Source: Rickettsiales bacterium (GTDB lineage Bacteria; Pseudomonadota; Alphaproteobacteria; Rickettsiales; UBA8987). Taken from it: 26,540 nucleotides of DNA. The stretch lies in contig JAHDHN010000009.1 of assembly GCA_020631295.1 (NCBI GenBank), positions 1 to 26,540 on the forward strand, given 5' to 3'. Position numbers and translations under genes: made by a program. Positions 22,724 through 26,540 of the stretch are shown piece by piece (the stretch's first letter is position 1; each line of letters starts with the position of its first letter). The notes under the pieces are model-generated. The model was not told the origin of the DNA. It saw nothing but the letters and a program-made list of their open reading frames with translations, and ran no database searches.

Positions 22724-25700
22724 TGCGAGGGGTGCGGATCATACTTGCGCTGCTGTGGTGCATGTTGGGTGCAGAGGCCGTGGCGCAACCTTTTTCATTG
22801 CTGCCATCTGCAGAATATTTCTGTCGTGATCCAAATTGCACGGTAGAGAATTTATGCGGCAATAATAATGCCTGTAAGGAACAGTTTAAGAAAACACCAC
22901 CTTCCTGCCCATGCCGGACCTATGATCAGTCTGATATCATTGCGGGAGAAGATGAAACCGATTGGTCACCGCAAGACCCTGTGGGTGTGCTTTCTGGCTT
23001 CGATTCTGGCTTGTGCAGCTTTTTAGGCTCCATGGCACCTTGGTGTGATATTATTTTGCAGTGCATTAAAGACCGAGACAACTGTGCCTTTAATTGTTTT
23101 GATGTCTTGCAGCCCGGTGTGCAGTTTACAGCCAGTGAGATGAATTTCTGCCGCCAGCTATGTGCAGCACTGCCGAACACAACCCTTTGTCCGGCCTTGG
23201 TATGTATTGAACAATACCGCACCACAGGGCAGGTGGGTAATGCATGTTGCCCACTGGCAGACTGGATTCCTGATAAGGATGTAGCAGAAGGCATTAAGCA
23301 ATCTTGCTATGGTGCCATTGGGTGTAGAAATGCGTATCAAGCAAATCCAACCGGTCAGTGGTGGTTACAAGGAAATGGAGACTGCATGTCTATATTGGAG
23401 CATGCCGGGCCATTGGTGGGCATTCCTGAAGATCTGGCACAGGCCATGGCCGCCAGTGTTACAAATATCACAGACTGTGTAGGTGGCTTAATGGCCAGCG
23501 ATAGTTTTGCAACAAATATCAGGCGGACAGGGCGAGGTTGCTGTAGTGCTATGGTAAATGTGGCAAATACGGCAGAAGCGTTTGCGGATAGCATTAATTC
23601 TACCTGGGGTGGTTTGCCTGATGACACACTAAAAAATGCATATAAAACCTGTAAAGGCTTTACCACAGCACTTTATTGTGGTGGGTTAATTAAAGAAAAT
23701 ATACAGGCTAAGAAAAAGGCGCGCAGTGAAGGAACCGAATTGCGCATGATTGACCGCAATCAGTTGCCTCAATATTGCTGTAATGCACTGGATATTGGCC
23801 ACGCAGCTGGTATGGATAAGAAAATGCTGCGTGCAGCAAAGAATGTATGCAGGTTTGGTAAAAAGGCAGGAAAATGTGCTTTTAAACTCTTTACTAAAAA
23901 CAATCCAGACCTTGGAAATGGCGAATGCTGCGATTTAGTATATTCTGACCTGCGTCATATAGATAATTTATTTGGCACACAGGCGCAGGAACAAAAAATG
24001 TTACGCTTTGCAGGTGCTGCATGTAATCAAGCCACAGGTATTTATGGATGCATACAGGATGGCATGCAGCTGAAGAATGATTTGCGTGGTGGGGTGATTA
24101 ATACCATGCGCCGTGGCGTAAAAAACTCTTTCTGTTGTAAAGATATTACAGATGATGATTTAGTCTCAGAGTTGTTGAATGAATATGCAGATCCAGAACA
24201 AAATGCTAAAGCGCAGCAGACATTAGCGTCCATTCAAGACTCCTGTCATTTCTCCTATGATCCTACTACCTTGCTGACTAGTTTTGGCCCTGTATTGGCA
24301 CCTATGTTAACCAATGTGGCGAATGATTTATCTGCAAATGGGGAAATTAACCTCGAGACATTTGTGCCCACAGAAAGCTTCTGTGCCGGTGTTGTGGGAG
24401 GTGGAGATTATATCCCAGATAGCACCCTTTCTGGTGATCAAAAACATGCGGCAAGAGAGTTGTGTAATGCTGCAGAAGAGGTGCAGGGCGCCTATATGGA
24501 ATATAAGCGTGATCCAAGCGGATGGCAGCCTACGCAGAAACATTGCAAGCTTATCTCGCAAACGGTGAATGCATCGCAAGCAACCGGTAATTTTACAGAG
24601 GGCGCTCGCTCTCGTTATGACCCTGAAGTGATGCAATTAATGAACCATACCTGCACCGTGGGTAAAAATGAAGTGGAATGCATAAAACATTTTGAAATGG
24701 CGCAGAATACAGGCAGTGCAGAAGCACCAACCGGAGAAATTTTGACCAGTGCTATGGCGGCATTTAGTTCACCGCAATGTGAAAATGCTATCAGCGCATT
24801 GTCTCGTCCTGGCAGTGTTAATTCTGCATTAGGGGATTCAGGCTTGCAGGTGCTTGGGCAGGCCTTCACCGGTATTCAAATGATTCTTAATTCGGATAAT
24901 AACGGAGGCTCACCTATCTCTGATTTACAAGGTGCAGCCAGTATTTTTGAAATTGTTGCTTCTGGCTTGATGAGCTCTGATACTAGTAGTTCTGGTAGCG
25001 GAATATTTACAGATACTGTAAATCCTATTGTAGAACATATTAATGATGGGCAAGGCCTGCCGCCCGCGGTTGAATCTTTAGGAAATATATTAGGTACACC
25101 TTTGGAAGATGCGCTTGGGGACAACATGACCATTGATGCATTAACAGGCGGTATGGTTGCAGACATGGATGCATTGTTGGATTTAAACCCAGAAGATTTT
25201 GGTGATATCTTTGATGCGGGTATGGGTATTGGTTCTGAAGATAACTCAGATTCTATGCTTAACTTATTTGGCACCACAGACATGTTAGAAGTGCTACAAA
25301 ACATGACTGGTGAGAATGATCTGGGTGAGGCTTATGACTTTATGGGCACAACCGATTTAGAAACATTCCTCAGCACGCCATCTTCCTCTGGTGGAACGAT
25401 CATGGATCTATTAAGCAGTTCTGAAACTTTAACAGAACATGATCAGCCGCCATTTGGTGGTGTATGGGGCGAGGCTATTTCAAGCTTCATGGATACCACA
25501 CCTGCCACCATGCAATTGGCTTTAGAGGCTGGGGTGAAATCTAATGAGGCGGTATCACCCATTAAGGAGTATCAGCCAGAATATGAGGGGCAACATGAGC
25601 TGGTGATTGATGCTAGTGGTGTGATCTCTATGGACCCATCGATGGATGTGTGTCCTGCGTTGCAAAACGCATTGCTTCCAGCAGGCGGTGTTTCTGTGGA

Positions 25701-26484
25701 AGGCTTTCTTGCTGCAAAGAAAATCTGTGAAGCACCCATTGATTTCCTTGGTTGTTACCATACAAATAACTTCTCCGATGAATGCTGCCGTGTGTTGCAA
25801 TCGGGCTTGAATCTGCCAGAAATGGTAAATGTAGGAAATGCAGTGCCAACAGGCTCTTTGATTTATCCACTCACTAATAATGGCACGGTATCCGTGGTGA
25901 ATTTCACGGAGCTTTATGAATATGGGCGCGCGGTGTGTAAAGCCGGGCGAACATTGGGTGAATGTGTAACTAATTACCAAAATTTTGGTGGTGCCTGGAC
26001 ACCAACGGAGCAATGTTGTGCAACCATCACTTCTGCCTCTTCCAATCAGTTAGGTGCTTTGGGTTTATCCACGCAAGAAACCTATATAGATGATGAGGGC
26101 TTTACCCAAAACACGGCCTATGGTGCGTTATTGCAGGTATGTTCGGCGGTGGATAATGCAGGTGCTTGCGAAGCAAACCCAACCGTTGCATGCTGCGTAG
26201 ATTTGTATGAAAACGATCTGGATCAACAGCTTTCACCAGGGTTAAAGCAGCAATGTAAGCATATGCTGCAATGTGATTTGGCCGATGAGGTAACACCATC
26301 CTGCTGTGGTTTCTTCCGTTATAGAAAGAGTAACCTAGAAGCCTATTGCAGTCGTCCGCTTTGCTTGCCAGGACATGTGCGTGACCCCTATACCTGCTCC
26401 TTCTGTATCGATCCGGCAGATGTATCGCCTGATAGTTTTGGCCAACAGCAATTCATTGATGAGAGTGAAGAATTCTGCGGATAA
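22723..26484 (+). CDS. Large secreted protein with repeated CC / C-x8-C modules, 1253 aa
   Basis: No family is recognised. A signal peptide of about 21 residues (ending EAVA, then QPF) is present. There are 65 cysteines, with nine adjacent CC pairs at 175, 273, 352, 402, 471, 1021, 1098, 1157 and 1194, and seven C-x8-C pairs starting at 310, 376, 434, 644, 1002, 1072 and 1140. They alternate to form repeated modules in two blocks (about 170-660 and 975-1230). Between them, residues 687-976 have no cysteine and are rich in Ser, Gly, Asp and Met. The start overlaps the preceding stop (TAATG), with GGAGG 10 bases upstream, so translation is coupled. It is likely an exported, disulphide-stabilised partner of the giant protein; a part in the secretion apparatus or in surface adhesion is inference. 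Confidence 0.9.
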   Translation: MRGVRIILALLWCMLGAEAVAQPFSLLPSAEYFCRDPNCTVENLCGNNNACKEQFKKTPPSCPCRTYDQSDIIAGEDETDWSPQDPVGVLSGFDSGLCSFLGSMAPWCDIILQCIKDRDNCAFNCFDVLQPGVQFTASEMNFCRQLCAALPNTTLCPALVCIEQYRTTGQVGNACCPLADWIPDKDVAEGIKQSCYGAIGCRNAYQANPTGQWWLQGNGDCMSILEHAGPLVGIPEDLAQAMAASVTNITDCVGGLMASDSFATNIRRTGRGCCSAMVNVANTAEAFADSINSTWGGLPDDTLKNAYKTCKGFTTALYCGGLIKENIQAKKKARSEGTELRMIDRNQLPQYCCNALDIGHAAGMDKKMLRAAKNVCRFGKKAGKCAFKLFTKNNPDLGNGECCDLVYSDLRHIDNLFGTQAQEQKMLRFAGAACNQATGIYGCIQDGMQLKNDLRGGVINTMRRGVKNSFCCKDITDDDLVSELLNEYADPEQNAKAQQTLASIQDSCHFSYDPTTLLTSFGPVLAPMLTNVANDLSANGEINLETFVPTESFCAGVVGGGDYIPDSTLSGDQKHAARELCNAAEEVQGAYMEYKRDPSGWQPTQKHCKLISQTVNASQATGNFTEGARSRYDPEVMQLMNHTCTVGKNEVECIKHFEMAQNTGSAEAPTGEILTSAMAAFSSPQCENAISALSRPGSVNSALGDSGLQVLGQAFTGIQMILNSDNNGGSPISDLQGAASIFEIVASGLMSSDTSSSGSGIFTDTVNPIVEHINDGQGLPPAVESLGNILGTPLEDALGDNMTIDALTGGMVADMDALLDLNPEDFGDIFDAGMGIGSEDNSDSMLNLFGTTDMLEVLQNMTGENDLGEAYDFMGTTDLETFLSTPSSSGGTIMDLLSSSETLTEHDQPPFGGVWGEAISSFMDTTPATMQLALEAGVKSNEAVSPIKEYQPEYEGQHELVIDASGVISMDPSMDVCPALQNALLPAGGVSVEGFLAAKKICEAPIDFLGCYHTNNFSDECCRVLQSGLNLPEMVNVGNAVPTGSLIYPLTNNGTVSVVNFTELYEYGRAVCKAGRTLGECVTNYQNFGGAWTPTEQCCATITSASSNQLGALGLSTQETYIDDEGFTQNTAYGALLQVCSAVDNAGACEANPTVACCVDLYENDLDQQLSPGLKQQCKHMLQCDLADEVTPSCCGFFRYRKSNLEAYCSRPLCLPGHVRDPYTCSFCIDPADVSPDSFGQQQFIDESEEFCG

Positions 26485-26540
26485 GAGTAGAGAAAACAAC
26501 TATAGGGCACCTCTAAAAACCCTCGTTAATTTTGGTGATT
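26485..26540. other. Non-coding right edge, possible mobile-element end
   Basis: 56 bases after the last stop. No terminator hairpin is seen. GGGCACCTCTAAAAACCC has the look of an insertion-sequence terminal repeat, but the other end and any transposase would lie outside the window. Confidence 0.15.

Noticed and set aside
1..26540. CRISPR arrays, rRNA and tRNA genes
   Set aside because: No regularly spaced short direct repeats and no rRNA or tRNA signature sequences were found on either strand.

Overview
The window reads as part of an alphaproteobacterial chromosome of moderate GC (sample lines range from about 30 to 58%; housekeeping genes are near 50%). The proteins that point there are ribonuclease J, the lgt/MidA-type methyltransferase pair, a UbiK/BMFP protein with a Lys/Ala tail, a CNNM/CorC protein and EF-P. 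VirB8 and VirB9 homologues in a chromosomal setting suggest a lineage with a P-type (VirB) type IV secretion system (T4SS), such as a Rickettsiales-, Holosporales- or Micavibrio-like group. The order cannot be fixed from sequence alone.

Layout. 1-3344 (minus): 3'-truncated ribonuclease J, then a DUF1905 protein, a MidA/NDUFAF7-type methyltransferase and lgt, the last three closely packed. 3404-5752 (plus): ubiK-proC, then mreB on its own. 5903-8474 (minus): murD and a CorC-type CBS-domain protein. 8717-10564 (plus): efp and murA with no gap. 10548-11525 (minus): decayed toxin-antitoxin remnants, namely a ribbon-helix-helix protein whose tail is read from a palindromic repeat, and a parDE module whose toxin has an in-frame stop. 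11831-12034 (plus): a YdcH/DUF465 protein. 12031-14932 (minus): virB8, virB9, folP and tadA, overlapping or nearly touching, a likely single operon. 15002-26484 (plus): two very large secreted cysteine-rich proteins (2573 and 1253 aa), overlapping by one base (TAATG) and divergent from virB8.

Intergenic spaces carry palindromic elements of about 85-120 bp (1139-1229, 4508-4592, 5789-5872, 8518-8636) and a shorter one at 10572-10604. In three of them the hairpin loops are alike while the stems differ. Two near-identical copies lie in opposite orientation on either side of murD-corC.

The strongest candidate for an undescribed system is 12031-26484: virB8/virB9 facing a two-gene operon of giant exported disulphide-rich proteins, with overlapping divergent promoters in a 69-bp gap. 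The 1253-aa protein contains repeated CC ... C-x8-C modules. The 2573-aa protein contains a CHAP-like region in which the expected catalytic Cys position appears to be Ala. A role as an outer-surface or periplasmic accessory of the secretion system is inference. No tRNA, rRNA or CRISPR array was seen.
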